Assembly (NCBI RefSeq): GCF_015751965.1
Contig: NZ_JADOVH010000001.1
Location: forward strand, 124,001-188,000
Direction: 5' to 3'
Length of the DNA stretch: 64,000 nt
From: Frigoribacterium sp. CG_9.8
Lineage (GTDB): Bacteria; Actinomycetota; Actinomycetes; Actinomycetales; Microbacteriaceae
The position numbers and the translations under genes are program-made. Within the stretch, counting starts at the first letter, position 1. Every line of letters starts with the position of its first letter. Of this stretch, positions 29,018 to 37,895 are shown piece by piece. The notes beneath the pieces are model-generated. The model was not told the origin of the DNA. It saw nothing but the letters and a program-made list of their open reading frames with translations, and searched no databases.

Positions 29018-31671
29018 TTGGGGCAGGCCGTCAGACCCGGATCGCTTCCATCCGGATTGCCGTAGACGGTCAGGCTGACCGGATCGCTCTTCGTGACCGC
29101 TGACCCGGATGATGGGTTGGAGGCCTGCACGTTGCATTTACTGTCGGATTGCACGGGCGATGGATTGCCCTTCGTCCACTGGTAGCTGATCTTGGCTGGA
29201 TCGAAGCCTGCTGCCACTAACGCCTGAGTAGCCTGCACGCGGCTCAACCCGACAACTTTCGGCATTGTGACGGCGAGGCTACCGTCGCTGGTGAAGACGG
29301 TGACGTTGGTGCCGGATGGCACCTTCGAACCCGAGTCCGGATCGGTGCGGGTCACGCGCCCAGCTGGCAGCGCGGATGCTTCCGGTCCACCATTCGTGTA
29401 CTGGAATTTGAGACTCGTCAGCAGGTTCTCGGCTTGGGAGGAGGTCTGGCCGACCACGCTCGGCACGATTGAGGATGATCCGCCGAGCATTGCATCCGAT
29501 ACGTCGGGGAAGGTCCGCTCGCCCTTGTAGGCGGGCATGGCGTTGACCGACCTGATCAGTGCCTTCATAATCGCGAACCGCGAGGAAGTGTAATAATTTT
29601 GCCGGGTGGTGGGGTTGACGAAGTTCCTCAGGCTGGTCTGGGCGCTGTCGATATTGCCTGTCCAGACCGACGACCCGACCTTCGTGGTGGTGGATATCAC
29701 CCAGTCCTGGTGAGCCGTTGGCGAGGTTCCCGTTTTGCCTCCGATGGCGACCCCGTCGTAGGGGTTCGATGGCCGGCTGGTGCCGCCGGTCATGCTGCCA
29801 GCCATTGCATTTGCGACAGCGGCGGCAACATCCGCGCTCATGGCCTGATTGCAGGTGACGGGTTGTCCGGGGAGCGTCTTGCCGTCCGGGTTGACGACGC
29901 GGTCGATGATGATCGGGGTGCAGTGCAAGCCGGCGCCCCCGATTGTCGCTGCGACAGCAGCCATCGTCAGCGGCGCCTGCTCATTAGTGCCGAGGATGTT
30001 CGACGGACTGACATCGAGATCGCGGGCGAAGTCCGCTCGGTGTGCTCCCATGCTCTTCGCGGTGTCGCGGATGGAACAGAGGTCCTGCTGCGTCGCCATC
30101 TGCATGAAGGCGTTGTTCACGGATCCCATCAAGGCAGATTTCACGGTCATGTAGCCACCGCCGGACCCGCCGTCGTTTACCAGTTTGAATGGCGCGGTCG
30201 GGATAGCCCCCGGGTCGCATGGAGCGGTGAACTGCGAGCCGACGTAGGTTTTCGGACCGCGCCCGTCGACGAGGTCATTCAGCCCTTTGCCACTCTCCAA
30301 CCAATTGGCGAGGTCGATCACCTTGTAGGTGGAGCCGGTTTCGAATCCGTTAGCCCCACCGTATGGGGCGTCGACGCTGAGGTTGTAGGCGCTGGTCGTG
30401 GTGGTTTCGGGCGCGGCACCGTCGTCGAACATTTTGTTCTGGGCCATCACGATGATCTTGCCTGTGCCCACTTCGACCGTATTCGCGGTCGAACCGAGCC
30501 GGAACCGGGTCTCCTCGGCGGGGGTCTGAGTCTGGAGAACCTGCTGCTGCTGCTCGATGAGATCGAGGTCGACCGTGGTGTAGATCTTGTATCCACCCTT
30601 GTCCCAGTTGGCACGTCGTTCGGCGGCGTTGGCACCGAGCGACTCGACGACCGGCACGGCACCCTTGTTGACCGGCAGCCTATCGGCGGCTTTGATCACT
30701 CCGAGGGCATAGTCGCAGGCGGCTGCCGCGCTTCGCGGGGTTGCGGTGCGGCATCCGTTGGCGACAGCGCTCGGCTTCATGTACGACTCGATCTTGGTCG
30801 CTACGGCATCGTCGTATTGCTTTTGGGTGATGTTCTTCGCATCGAGCATCGCCGCCAGAATCTGGTCGCGGCGGTCCTTGTTTGCCGGATAGGTCTTCGG
30901 ATCTGACAGCCCCTGAGTATTGGGGTTCTGCACGATCGCAAGCAGGCTCGCTGCCTGGGGAAGGGTCACGTCTTTGGCGTGCACGCTGAAGTACTGGAGC
31001 GCAGCGGATTCGACGCCATAGGTCGTGGAGCCCATGCCGACAATATTGAGGTAGCCGAGCAGAACCTCCTTCTTGGTGTATGCCTTGTCGAGCCCGATCG
31101 CGAGCTTCATCTCCCGCAGCTTGCGGTCATATGAATAGCCGTTGGCCTGCTTGATCGCGTCTTCGCGTTGCTTCGCCTGGTCTTTCCCGGTATATACAGC
31201 GGTGAACGCCTGCTGAACCAGGATGTTCTTCACCAGTTGCATGTCGAGAGTGGAGCTTCCGCTCTGCTGCCCGCCCTCACCGTTTCTCACCAGGGCGCGC
31301 GCGATCGACTGGAGGTCGACACCGCCGTGGGTGTAGAAGCGGCGGTCCTCGCCGGCAACAGCGGCCTGCTTGAGCAGGGGCGATACGTCGTCCCAGCCCA
31401 CGACCTGCCGGTTCTGCTTGTAGATCGTGGCGAGCAGCACGTCCTTGCCACCGCTCTTTCCGAAAATCTGGTTCTGCTGGGCTTGCGTGCCGATCTTGAT
31501 CGAGTCGGGCAGGTTCTCGAAGATGCCGATGGAGCCCTGCGCCGTCATGCTGGTGACAGCGAGGGCCGGGGTGACCATTGCGGTGACGAGGACTCCGGCG
31601 AGAACGCTGAACCCGAGGAGGCCGAGTACGCCGCCGAGCACGCCGGATGGCTTCAATTTTTGGGCAGACAT
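29014..31671 (-). CDS. class A penicillin-binding protein with PASTA domains
   Basis: An 885-residue bifunctional murein synthase. After an N-terminal membrane helix (about 15-40) comes a GT51 glycosyltransferase with VAGEDRRFYTHGGVD and GSSTLDMQLVKN. The transpeptidase domain shows GSTYK (active Ser), SVNNAF and KTGTS. Two PASTA domains follow near residues 735-885 (starting VPSVVGQTSSQAE and MPKVVGLSRVQAT). It builds and cross-links peptidoglycan outside the membrane. ATG is exactly six bases after TACCCT on the reverse strand with no Shine-Dalgarno, so a leaderless start is likely. It is divergent from the DUF4177-like gene. Confidence 0.93.
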   Translation of the reverse strand: MSAQKLKPSGVLGGVLGLLGFSVLAGVLVTAMVTPALAVTSMTAQGSIGIFENLPDSIKIGTQAQQNQIFGKSGGKDVLLATIYKQNRQVVGWDDVSPLLKQAAVAGEDRRFYTHGGVDLQSIARALVRNGEGGQQSGSSTLDMQLVKNILVQQAFTAVYTGKDQAKQREDAIKQANGYSYDRKLREMKLAIGLDKAYTKKEVLLGYLNIVGMGSTTYGVESAALQYFSVHAKDVTLPQAASLLAIVQNPNTQGLSDPKTYPANKDRRDQILAAMLDAKNITQKQYDDAVATKIESYMKPSAVANGCRTATPRSAAAACDYALGVIKAADRLPVNKGAVPVVESLGANAAERRANWDKGGYKIYTTVDLDLIEQQQQVLQTQTPAEETRFRLGSTANTVEVGTGKIIVMAQNKMFDDGAAPETTTTSAYNLSVDAPYGGANGFETGSTYKVIDLANWLESGKGLNDLVDGRGPKTYVGSQFTAPCDPGAIPTAPFKLVNDGGSGGGYMTVKSALMGSVNNAFMQMATQQDLCSIRDTAKSMGAHRADFARDLDVSPSNILGTNEQAPLTMAAVAATIGGAGLHCTPIIIDRVVNPDGKTLPGQPVTCNQAMSADVAAAVANAMAGSMTGGTSRPSNPYDGVAIGGKTGTSPTAHQDWVISTTTKVGSSVWTGNIDSAQTSLRNFVNPTTRQNYYTSSRFAIMKALIRSVNAMPAYKGERTFPDVSDAMLGGSSSIVPSVVGQTSSQAENLLTSLKFQYTNGGPEASALPAGRVTRTDPDSGSKVPSGTNVTVFTSDGSLAVTMPKVVGLSRVQATQALVAAGFDPAKISYQWTKGNPSPVQSDSKCNVQASNPSSGSAVTKSDPVSLTVYGNPDGSDPGLTACPK

Positions 31672-31721
31672 AGAATCAGGGTAAGGGATAATCGTCCTGT
31701 CGAACCTGAAGGGATGTTCCG

Positions 31722-31883
31722 ATGACCACCTGGGAATACATCACGACACCGCTAATCGTGCACAATACCGCCGCAATTCTCAACAACTGGGGCTCGCAGG
31801 GCTGGGAGCTCGTGCAGGTCGTCACCGGACCAGAAGGTGGCCTCGTCGCCTACCTCAAGCGCGAACTGAAGGGCGAGAAATAA
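31722..31883 (+). CDS. DUF4177-like small protein
   Basis: A 53-residue protein: MTTWEYITTPLIVHN, then NNWGSQGWELVQVV and GLVAYLKREL. The W-E-Y start and GxxGWELV core are those of DUF4177, a family of unknown function. It starts divergently from the PBP gene and its stop overlaps the RidA start (TAATG), so both are one operon. Confidence 0.85.
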   Translation: MTTWEYITTPLIVHNTAAILNNWGSQGWELVQVVTGPEGGLVAYLKRELKGEK

Positions 31884-32344
31884 TGTCCGCAGTCTCTGAC
31901 TCCCTTGCCGCCCTTGGGCTCGAACTGCCCGCGATCGCAGCACCAGCCGGCGTCTATATTCCGGCGGTTGTCAGCGGCAACCTCGTCTTCACTTCGGGCC
32001 AGCTCCCCTTCATCTCCGGCGCGTTGCCCGCCACCGGCAAGGTCGGGGCGGCCGTCTCGGCTGAGGACGCCAAGAGCTACGCCGCAACCTGCGTGCTCAA
32101 CGGTCTCGCCGCGGTGCAGTCTGCGATCGGATCGCTGGATCGGGTCACCCGCGTCGTGAAGGTCGTCGGCTTCGTGGCATCGGACCCCGCCTTCACCGGC
32201 CAGCCGGGAGTCATCAACGGGGCATCGGAACTCCTCGGGAAAATCTTCGGCGACGCGGGCGTGCATGCACGCAGTGCCGTCGGGGTCGCAGCTCTTCCCC
32301 TCGACTCTCCCGTCGAGGTGGAGCTGATCGTCGAATTCCTGTAG
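31883..32344 (+). CDS. RidA family enamine/imine deaminase
   Basis: A 153-residue RidA (YjgF/Rid) protein. It keeps VSGNLVFTSGQLPF near residues 30-45 and the C-terminal VHARSAVGVAALPLDSPVEVE, which holds the arginine that binds the carboxylate of 2-aminoacrylate-type substrates. Rid proteins hydrolyse reactive enamines released by PLP enzymes. The start ATG overlaps the upstream stop. It is convergent with acs, with 12 bases between the stops and no hairpin terminator. Confidence 0.88.
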   Translation: MSAVSDSLAALGLELPAIAAPAGVYIPAVVSGNLVFTSGQLPFISGALPATGKVGAAVSAEDAKSYAATCVLNGLAAVQSAIGSLDRVTRVVKVVGFVASDPAFTGQPGVINGASELLGKIFGDAGVHARSAVGVAALPLDSPVEVELIVEFL

Positions 32345-32355
32345 CGTCTCGAGGT

Positions 32356-34317
32356 CTACTTCAGCCGGTCGCTGATGATTTGCATCACCGAGGTGTCGGC
32401 GAGCGTGGTCGTATCGCCGATGTCCCGGCCCTCCGCCACATCCTGCAGCAGCCGTCGCATGATCTTGCCCGAGCGGGTCTTGGGCAACTCGGCGACGATG
32501 AACACCTCCCGCGGCCGCGCGATTGCACCGATCTGCTCGGTAACGTGTCGGCGCAGCAGCGCGCTGGCATCATCCGTGGTGTAGGTGTCGACATGCTCAC
32601 TCCGCAGGATCACGAAGGCGACAACGGCCTGGCCGGTTGCCTCATCCGCGGCGCCGACGACGGCCGATTCCGCAACGATCGGATGCGACACGAGCGCGGA
32701 CTCGATTTCCGCCGTCGACAGCCGATGGCCGGAGACATTCATCACGTCGTCGACGCGGCCGAGCAGCCAGATGTCACCGTCCTCATCGAGGCGCGCACCA
32801 TCGCCGGCAAAGTACAGCGGACCCGTCGTGAACTTCGACCAGTAGGTCTCCACGAAGCGCTCCGGGTCTCCCCAGATTCCGCGAAGCATCGCGGGCCAGG
32901 GTTCGGTGACCACCAGCAGTCCACCGCCACCGGGCGGCACACCATTGCCAGAATCATCGAGCACGTCGATCGAGATTCCTGGCAGGGCAGCTTGCGCTGA
33001 GCCCGGCTTGAGGGTTGTGACACCGGGTAGCGCTGACACCATGATCGCCCCGGTCTCCGTCTGCCACCACGTATCGACGATCGGGGTGGTGCCCGCACCG
33101 ATCACGTCGCGATACCAGACCCAGGCCTCCGGATTGATCGGCTCGCCCACACTGCCGAGCAGGCGAAGGGAGCTGAGGTCGAAGTCATCCGGTATCTGTC
33201 GCCCGAGCTTCATGAAGGAACGGATCGCCGTCGGCGCCGTATAGAAGATGGTCACGCCGTACTTCTGGATGATCTCCCACCACCGACCACCGTGCGGCGC
33301 ATCCGGAGTGCCCTCATAGAGCACCTGAGTCGCGCCATTGGCCAGCGGGCCGTAGACGACGTAGCTGTGGCCGGTGATCCAGCCGACATCCGCCGTGCAC
33401 CAGTAGACGTCCGACTCGGGGTGGAGGTCGAACACGTTCTTGTGGGTGAACGCGACCTGGGTGAGGTATCCGCCGCTCGTGTGCAGGATCCCTTTCGGCT
33501 TACCGGTAGTGCCGGAGGTGTAGAGGATGAACAGCGGTGTCTCGGCGGCAAAGCCCTGAGCCTCATGTTCGCTCTCTGCTGCAGCAATAGCCTCGTGCCA
33601 CCAGAGGTCGCGGCCGTCGATCCAGTCGACCTCATTGTTGCCGCGCTTGACCACCAGCACGTTCTGCACAGTGTGATCCCCCGGCTTGGCGAGGGCGGCA
33701 TCCACTGCCGGCTTGAGCGCGCTGACCTTGCCCTTGCGCCATCCGCCATCGGCAGTGATCACGAGTTTCGCCTCTGCATCGTCAACCCGGGAGCGGATGC
33801 TGTCGGCGCTGAATCCGCCGAAGATCACGGAGTGCACCGCTCCGATTCGAGCCACGGCGAGCATCGCGATGACGGCCTCGGGGACCATCGGTAGGTAGAC
33901 CGCAACCCGGTCACCCTTGCCAATTCCTAGGGAAATGAGCAGATTGGCTGCGCGTTTGACTTCCGCCGTGAGTTCGGAGTAGCTGATGTCCCGGCTATCG
34001 CCCGGCTCACCCTCCCAGTGCAGAGCGATGCGGTCGCCGTTTCCGGCGAGCACGTGTCGGTCGAGACAGTTGTACGCGACGTTGAGCTCGCCGTCTTCGA
34101 ACCAGGTGGCGAAGGGGGCATTGGACCAGTCGAGATCCTTCGTGAAGTCCGTGCTCCAGTGCAGAAGTTCACGCGCTTGGGCGGACCAGAAACCGAGTCG
34201 ATCCGCGGAGGCCTCGTCGTATAGAGAGGCTGTGGCCACGGCATCCGCTCGGAATTTCGGGCTTGGCGGAAAACGCCGCTCTTCGTGCTGGAGGCTGTCA
34301 ATGGAAGTGTTGGGCAT
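32356..34317 (-). CDS. acs: acetyl-CoA synthetase
   Basis: A 653-residue ANL-superfamily enzyme that converts acetate, ATP and CoA to acetyl-CoA. The P-loop-like A3 motif is YTSGTTGKPKGI, then WWQTETG, then YFAGDGARLDEDG with GRVDDVMNVSGHRLSTAEIE, and a C-terminal PKTRSGKIMRR with the catalytic lysine that is a known acetylation site in this family. I use the ATG at 34,317, which has GAGGGA about six bases upstream, over an in-frame ATG at 34,332. With pta-ackA the cell has both routes for acetate. Confidence 0.95.
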   Translation of the reverse strand: MPNTSIDSLQHEERRFPPSPKFRADAVATASLYDEASADRLGFWSAQARELLHWSTDFTKDLDWSNAPFATWFEDGELNVAYNCLDRHVLAGNGDRIALHWEGEPGDSRDISYSELTAEVKRAANLLISLGIGKGDRVAVYLPMVPEAVIAMLAVARIGAVHSVIFGGFSADSIRSRVDDAEAKLVITADGGWRKGKVSALKPAVDAALAKPGDHTVQNVLVVKRGNNEVDWIDGRDLWWHEAIAAAESEHEAQGFAAETPLFILYTSGTTGKPKGILHTSGGYLTQVAFTHKNVFDLHPESDVYWCTADVGWITGHSYVVYGPLANGATQVLYEGTPDAPHGGRWWEIIQKYGVTIFYTAPTAIRSFMKLGRQIPDDFDLSSLRLLGSVGEPINPEAWVWYRDVIGAGTTPIVDTWWQTETGAIMVSALPGVTTLKPGSAQAALPGISIDVLDDSGNGVPPGGGGLLVVTEPWPAMLRGIWGDPERFVETYWSKFTTGPLYFAGDGARLDEDGDIWLLGRVDDVMNVSGHRLSTAEIESALVSHPIVAESAVVGAADEATGQAVVAFVILRSEHVDTYTTDDASALLRRHVTEQIGAIARPREVFIVAELPKTRSGKIMRRLLQDVAEGRDIGDTTTLADTSVMQIISDRLK

Positions 34318-34675
34318 TGGTATCCCTCGCAAAGTCAGCGGGCGTCGGTGCCCGCACAGAGTTGTAGTCCGATCCTAAACCGACCGCGGGTTGCGCCCGA
34401 TTGCGTCCAATCTGAGAATGTCCTCCGATCGTGCGAATTGCCCTCTTGTGTCCGCCAACTCCACGCGTAAACTGGTGGTCGTTGAATGCAAATTTAACGT
34501 GCAACGCGCAGAGATTCCCCCCAATCCAGCGTTGCTGTGGCGGCGTCGGTTCCCCCAACAGGCGCCGCCCCTCTATCTCCCCGTCTTCTCCCTCCCCAGG
34601 GCTCGTGGTGAGACGGTTTCCCCAAGTCGTCACCTCGTGCACGGGGTGCAAGACGGTCGGCGGTACCGTCGTCGG
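34318..34675. other. gap between acs and the pilus cluster
   Basis: About 360 bp. It holds the acs ribosome site and, at the right end, TACCGT (34,664-34,669) six bases before the cpaF start. The frame of cpaF stays open through the gap without protein-like sequence. No other feature is seen. Confidence 0.5.
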
Positions 34676-35731
34676 ATGTCGGCTGCCGATCCAGATGAAC
34701 CACCCGCTCCGCCCATGTTGGGGCAGGATCGATTTGTCGTCTGCAGGCCGGGGTCGGAACGCATGACCACGGCGCGCCGGCGGTCGATCGCTGGCTTCGG
34801 GCTCGACGAATTTGGTCCGCTCTCCGACTTTGTCACCGACGCGGCGGTCACGGATGTCTTCGTCAATGGCCCGGGAGAAGTCTGGGTTGACCGCGGAGGC
34901 GGCGCCATGCGGCAGGAGCCCATCGGCTGGGATGAGGGCACGCTGCGTGATCTCGCGGTGCGCCTTATCGGGCTCGGCGGGCGGCACATCGACGAGGCCA
35001 CCCCCTGCGTGGATGTACGGCTGTACGATGGCATCCGCATCCACGCGGTTCTCCCACCGATCTCTACGGGCGGAACCCTGCTCTCGATCCGACTTCCTCG
35101 GGTGGAGAAACTCGGACTCGATGACCTGGATGCAGCGGGATTCTTCTCCCGAATCGAACTGCGAACGGTGCAGGATTTGGTGCTTCGGCGCCAGAACCTT
35201 CTCATCACTGGCGCCGGTGGCAGCGGCAAGACCACCCTGCTCGCGGCGCTGCTGTCGAGCGCGAACCGCAGCGATCGCATCATCGCCATCGAAGACGTCA
35301 GCGAACTGCGCGTGACGCATCCGCACTTCGTCTCCCTCGAGGCGCGACAGGCGAATCTCGAGGGTGCCGGGCAACTCGGGCTCGAACGCCTGGTGCGGGA
35401 GGCGCTGCGGATGCGCCCTGACCGGCTTGTGCTCGGCGAATGTCGCGGCGCAGAGATCCGAGAGCTTCTCGCCGCGCTCAACACCGGCCACGACGGGGGA
35501 GCCGGCACCCTTCACGCCAACTCACTCGACGACGTGCCGGCGCGGATTGAAGCACTCGGAGCACTAGCCGGAATGAGCCCGACCGCAATCGCACGGCAGA
35601 CGGTGAGCGCGATTGGTACCGTGCTGCATCTGCAGCGCGACCGGGACACCCGTCAGCTCGCCCAAATCGGTAGATTCGCGCTCGATCGACGTGATCGCCT
35701 GTGCATGGTGCCGTCCGATGTCGCGCCGTAA
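34676..35731 (+). CDS. CpaF/TadA-type pilus assembly ATPase
   Basis: A 351-residue secretion ATPase of the tad (Flp pilus) family. Residues 40-110 form the N-terminal domain with FVNGPGEVWVDRGGG. The ATPase core has Walker A TGAGGSGKTTLL (about 178-189), Walker B-like LVLGECRGAEIRELLAALNTGH and the His-box GTLHANS. The start at 34,676 is preferred because TACCGT lies exactly six bases upstream. It overlaps the next gene by 14 bases. It powers assembly of a small pilus or related secretion structure. Confidence 0.9.
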   Translation: MSAADPDEPPAPPMLGQDRFVVCRPGSERMTTARRRSIAGFGLDEFGPLSDFVTDAAVTDVFVNGPGEVWVDRGGGAMRQEPIGWDEGTLRDLAVRLIGLGGRHIDEATPCVDVRLYDGIRIHAVLPPISTGGTLLSIRLPRVEKLGLDDLDAAGFFSRIELRTVQDLVLRRQNLLITGAGGSGKTTLLAALLSSANRSDRIIAIEDVSELRVTHPHFVSLEARQANLEGAGQLGLERLVREALRMRPDRLVLGECRGAEIRELLAALNTGHDGGAGTLHANSLDDVPARIEALGALAGMSPTAIARQTVSAIGTVLHLQRDRDTRQLAQIGRFALDRRDRLCMVPSDVAP

Positions 35732-36719
35732 GCCTTCCGAAGACCTCGAGTCCCTCGCGGCGGTGGTGCAACGTCTTGGGGTGTTACTCGCGGCGGGAGT
35801 TGCGCCTGCTTCGGGTTGGGGCCACGTCGCTGTCGCGGCGCGTGGGCAGGCAGCTGCCGGAGCCTGCTGGGTCGCCGACGTCGCCGCTCGTGGCGGCTCT
35901 GTAGCCGAGGCGATTGCTGCGGTCGCCGGGTCTGCTGGCCCAGGCGGGGCGCCGAGCATGAGCGGGGCGCCGAGCATGCGCAGAGCGGGCAGCCGGGGCA
36001 GACCCGACACGGATGGATCGGCGTGGAGGGGGCTCGCCGCGGCCTGGCTCGTGGCCAGCGATGCAGGCGCACCCCTGGCCCCGACACTCGCACGGTTCGC
36101 TGACACCCTCCGGTCGCTCGCCCAGAACCAGCGGGACATCGACACCGCACTCGCCGGGCCCAGTGCGACGGCCCGGATGGTGATGGTGCTGCCGGTGATC
36201 GGAATCCTGTTCGGGATGGCCCTCGGTTTCGACTCGATCCGTGTGCTGTTCACTACGCCGCCCGGACTGCTGTGCCTCGGGTTCGGAACCGCGCTGATGC
36301 TGCTTGCGCAACTCTGGAACCGTCGCCTGCTGCACGGTGCTCGCCCGGCGAACCTCACCCCCGGTCTCGCACTCGACCTCATGGCCATCGCTGTGTCCGG
36401 CGGCGCATCCCTGCCCCGCGCAGAGCGGGCGGTCGCGAATGCCCGCCAGAGGTGCGGGATCGATTCCGATGGGAGCGATGCCGCGATCGCTGAGGTGCTC
36501 GAGCTCAGCCGTCGGGCGGGTATCCCGGCAGCGGCGCTATTGCGTGCTGAGGCAATCGAGGCGCGTCGCGCTGCCAAGAGTGCGGGGGAGCGCACGGCCG
36601 CAACTCTCGCGGTGACCCTGATGCTGCCGCTCGGGCTGTGTGTCCTCCCCGCCTTCATGGTGCTCGGAGTCGCCCCGCTGCTGATCGCTGTCATCTCGTC
36701 CACAGTGACCGGATTGTGA
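35718..36719 (+). CDS. TadB/TadC-like pilus inner-membrane protein
   Basis: A 333-residue membrane protein with two type II secretion F-like regions. Three or four membrane segments are clear (about residues 150-200 and 300-333). The N-terminal part is Ala/Gly rich and contains small imperfect repeats (GGAPSMSGAPSMR). It likely forms the membrane platform for the CpaF ATPase. Actinobacterial clusters usually have TadB and TadC as separate genes; here one gene is visible with features of both. Start overlaps cpaF. Confidence 0.75.
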   Translation: MSRRKPSEDLESLAAVVQRLGVLLAAGVAPASGWGHVAVAARGQAAAGACWVADVAARGGSVAEAIAAVAGSAGPGGAPSMSGAPSMRRAGSRGRPDTDGSAWRGLAAAWLVASDAGAPLAPTLARFADTLRSLAQNQRDIDTALAGPSATARMVMVLPVIGILFGMALGFDSIRVLFTTPPGLLCLGFGTALMLLAQLWNRRLLHGARPANLTPGLALDLMAIAVSGGASLPRAERAVANARQRCGIDSDGSDAAIAEVLELSRRAGIPAAALLRAEAIEARRAAKSAGERTAATLAVTLMLPLGLCVLPAFMVLGVAPLLIAVISSTVTGL

Positions 36720-36822
36720 GATCACCGCACTGATCTGCAGCTGCCAGCAGGTATGGCTCGCTCTGACTTGCAGCATAAAGAGGTCCGGCAGTTCGTCGGT
36801 CGCTTGATGAGAGGAATGACTG

Positions 36823-37002
36823 ATGCTGAAGAAACTGTTATCGAGACTCAGCCCGGACGATGGAGCCGCGACTGCCGAATACGCGATCGCAACCCTCGCG
36901 GCTGTCGGGTTTGCCGGGCTGCTCGTCGCGATCCTGCGCAGCGACGAGGTGCGGGGCATGCTCACTGAGATTGTGCACCGTGCGCTCACCTTCGCGGGGT
37001 GA
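36823..37002 (+). CDS. Flp-like pilin (DUF4244)
   Basis: A 59-residue protein: MLKKLLSRLSPDDGAATAEYAIATLAAVGFAGLL and so on (given in part). The pattern is a short basic leader, G-A-A-T-A-E-Y, then a hydrophobic helix, as in the DUF4244 pilins of actinobacteria, where a prepilin peptidase cuts before the helix and Glu is conserved. It would be the pilus subunit. Confidence 0.85.
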   Translation: MLKKLLSRLSPDDGAATAEYAIATLAAVGFAGLLVAILRSDEVRGMLTEIVHRALTFAG

Positions 37003-37012
37003 GGCGGTCTCG

Positions 37013-37345
37013 ATGGAGGGCAAGGGTGACAGCGGCAGCGTTTCGGCGGAGTTCGCCACCGTCATCCCCGCGGTCATACTCGTGCTGGCAGCGTGCCTCG
37101 CCGGCTTGCAACTCTCCAGCCAACAATTGCAGCTTCAGCAGGTCGCGACCATGGAGGCGCGCAGTGTGGCTCGCGGGGAGCCGGTCGGCGAGGCGGCCGT
37201 TCTCGTGCCGGGAGCGACCCTGCGGGTGGAACATCGGGGGGAGTTGGTCTGCGTCATAGCATCCGTTGCCAGTTCGAAGACTTCGGGCTTGATCGCCGCG
37301 TTTCCGGTGAGCGCCTGGAGCTGCGCGTTCGACGGCGGCCGCTGA
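37013..37345 (+). CDS. TadE-like minor pilin
   Basis: A 110-residue protein with an N-terminal membrane helix (SAEFATVIPAVILVLAACLA, about residues 10-29) preceded by a short leader with Gly-Ser, typical of TadE-like pseudopilins. The rest is a small extracytoplasmic domain with two cysteines. It starts 10 bases after the pilin stop. Confidence 0.8.
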   Translation: MEGKGDSGSVSAEFATVIPAVILVLAACLAGLQLSSQQLQLQQVATMEARSVARGEPVGEAAVLVPGATLRVEHRGELVCVIASVASSKTSGLIAAFPVSAWSCAFDGGR

Positions 37346-37731
37346 TGATCCGGGTCTGGCCTGGCGAACGAGGGTCAGGATCGGTGCTCGCGGTGGCGAT
37401 CATTGCTGCCGTGCTCGTGTTGTTTTCGCTACTTCTGCCGCTCGTCGCGGTGTTTTCCGTTTCCCAACGGGTGGTGGGAACGGCGGATGCTGCAGCGCTC
37501 GCTGCTGCGGATGTCGCGGTCGGCATCCGCTCCGGAAGCCCGTGCGAAGCGGCAGCAACTGTCGCAGTAGCCAACACAGCGCGACTGCACGGATGCCTCG
37601 TTGACGGCTCCACTGCTACGGTGCGTGTCACTGCCTCCGTGCTCGGTTTCGAGGTGTCTGCACAGGCCACCGCGGGGCGCCCACCCGGCGAATCAGCGGT
37701 GCATGCGGGGCGTACCGGGGGCACCGGATGA
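37345..37731 (+). CDS. Rv3654c-like TadE-family protein
   Basis: A 128-residue protein with one N-terminal membrane helix (GSVLAVAIIAAVLVLFSLLL, residues 11-30), then V-G-T-A-D-A-A-A-L-A-A-A-D, the hallmark of secretion-neighbourhood TadE-like proteins found with actinobacterial Flp loci. Two cysteines lie in the C-terminal half. It overlaps the previous stop (TGATG), ending the pilus operon. Confidence 0.8.
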   Translation: MIRVWPGERGSGSVLAVAIIAAVLVLFSLLLPLVAVFSVSQRVVGTADAAALAAADVAVGIRSGSPCEAAATVAVANTARLHGCLVDGSTATVRVTASVLGFEVSAQATAGRPPGESAVHAGRTGGTG

Positions 37732-37895
37732 AGCCATGTTTATGTTTCTGTGTGTATGGTGTGCGTGTCGGGACTACAACCGATATCTCCGATCCGCGGT
37801 GCGTAGCATCAGCGGAGCCGCCCTAGGCTGGGCGAGGTTTGGTTCCACCCGGAGACCAACAGAGGCGGCGGGAGTCGCAGTAGTCGAGGAGTCAC

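Noticed and set aside
29599-30906. 435-residue forward frame opposite the PBP gene
   Set aside because: The PBP frame has all catalytic motifs; this one has none and follows from GC-rich third positions.
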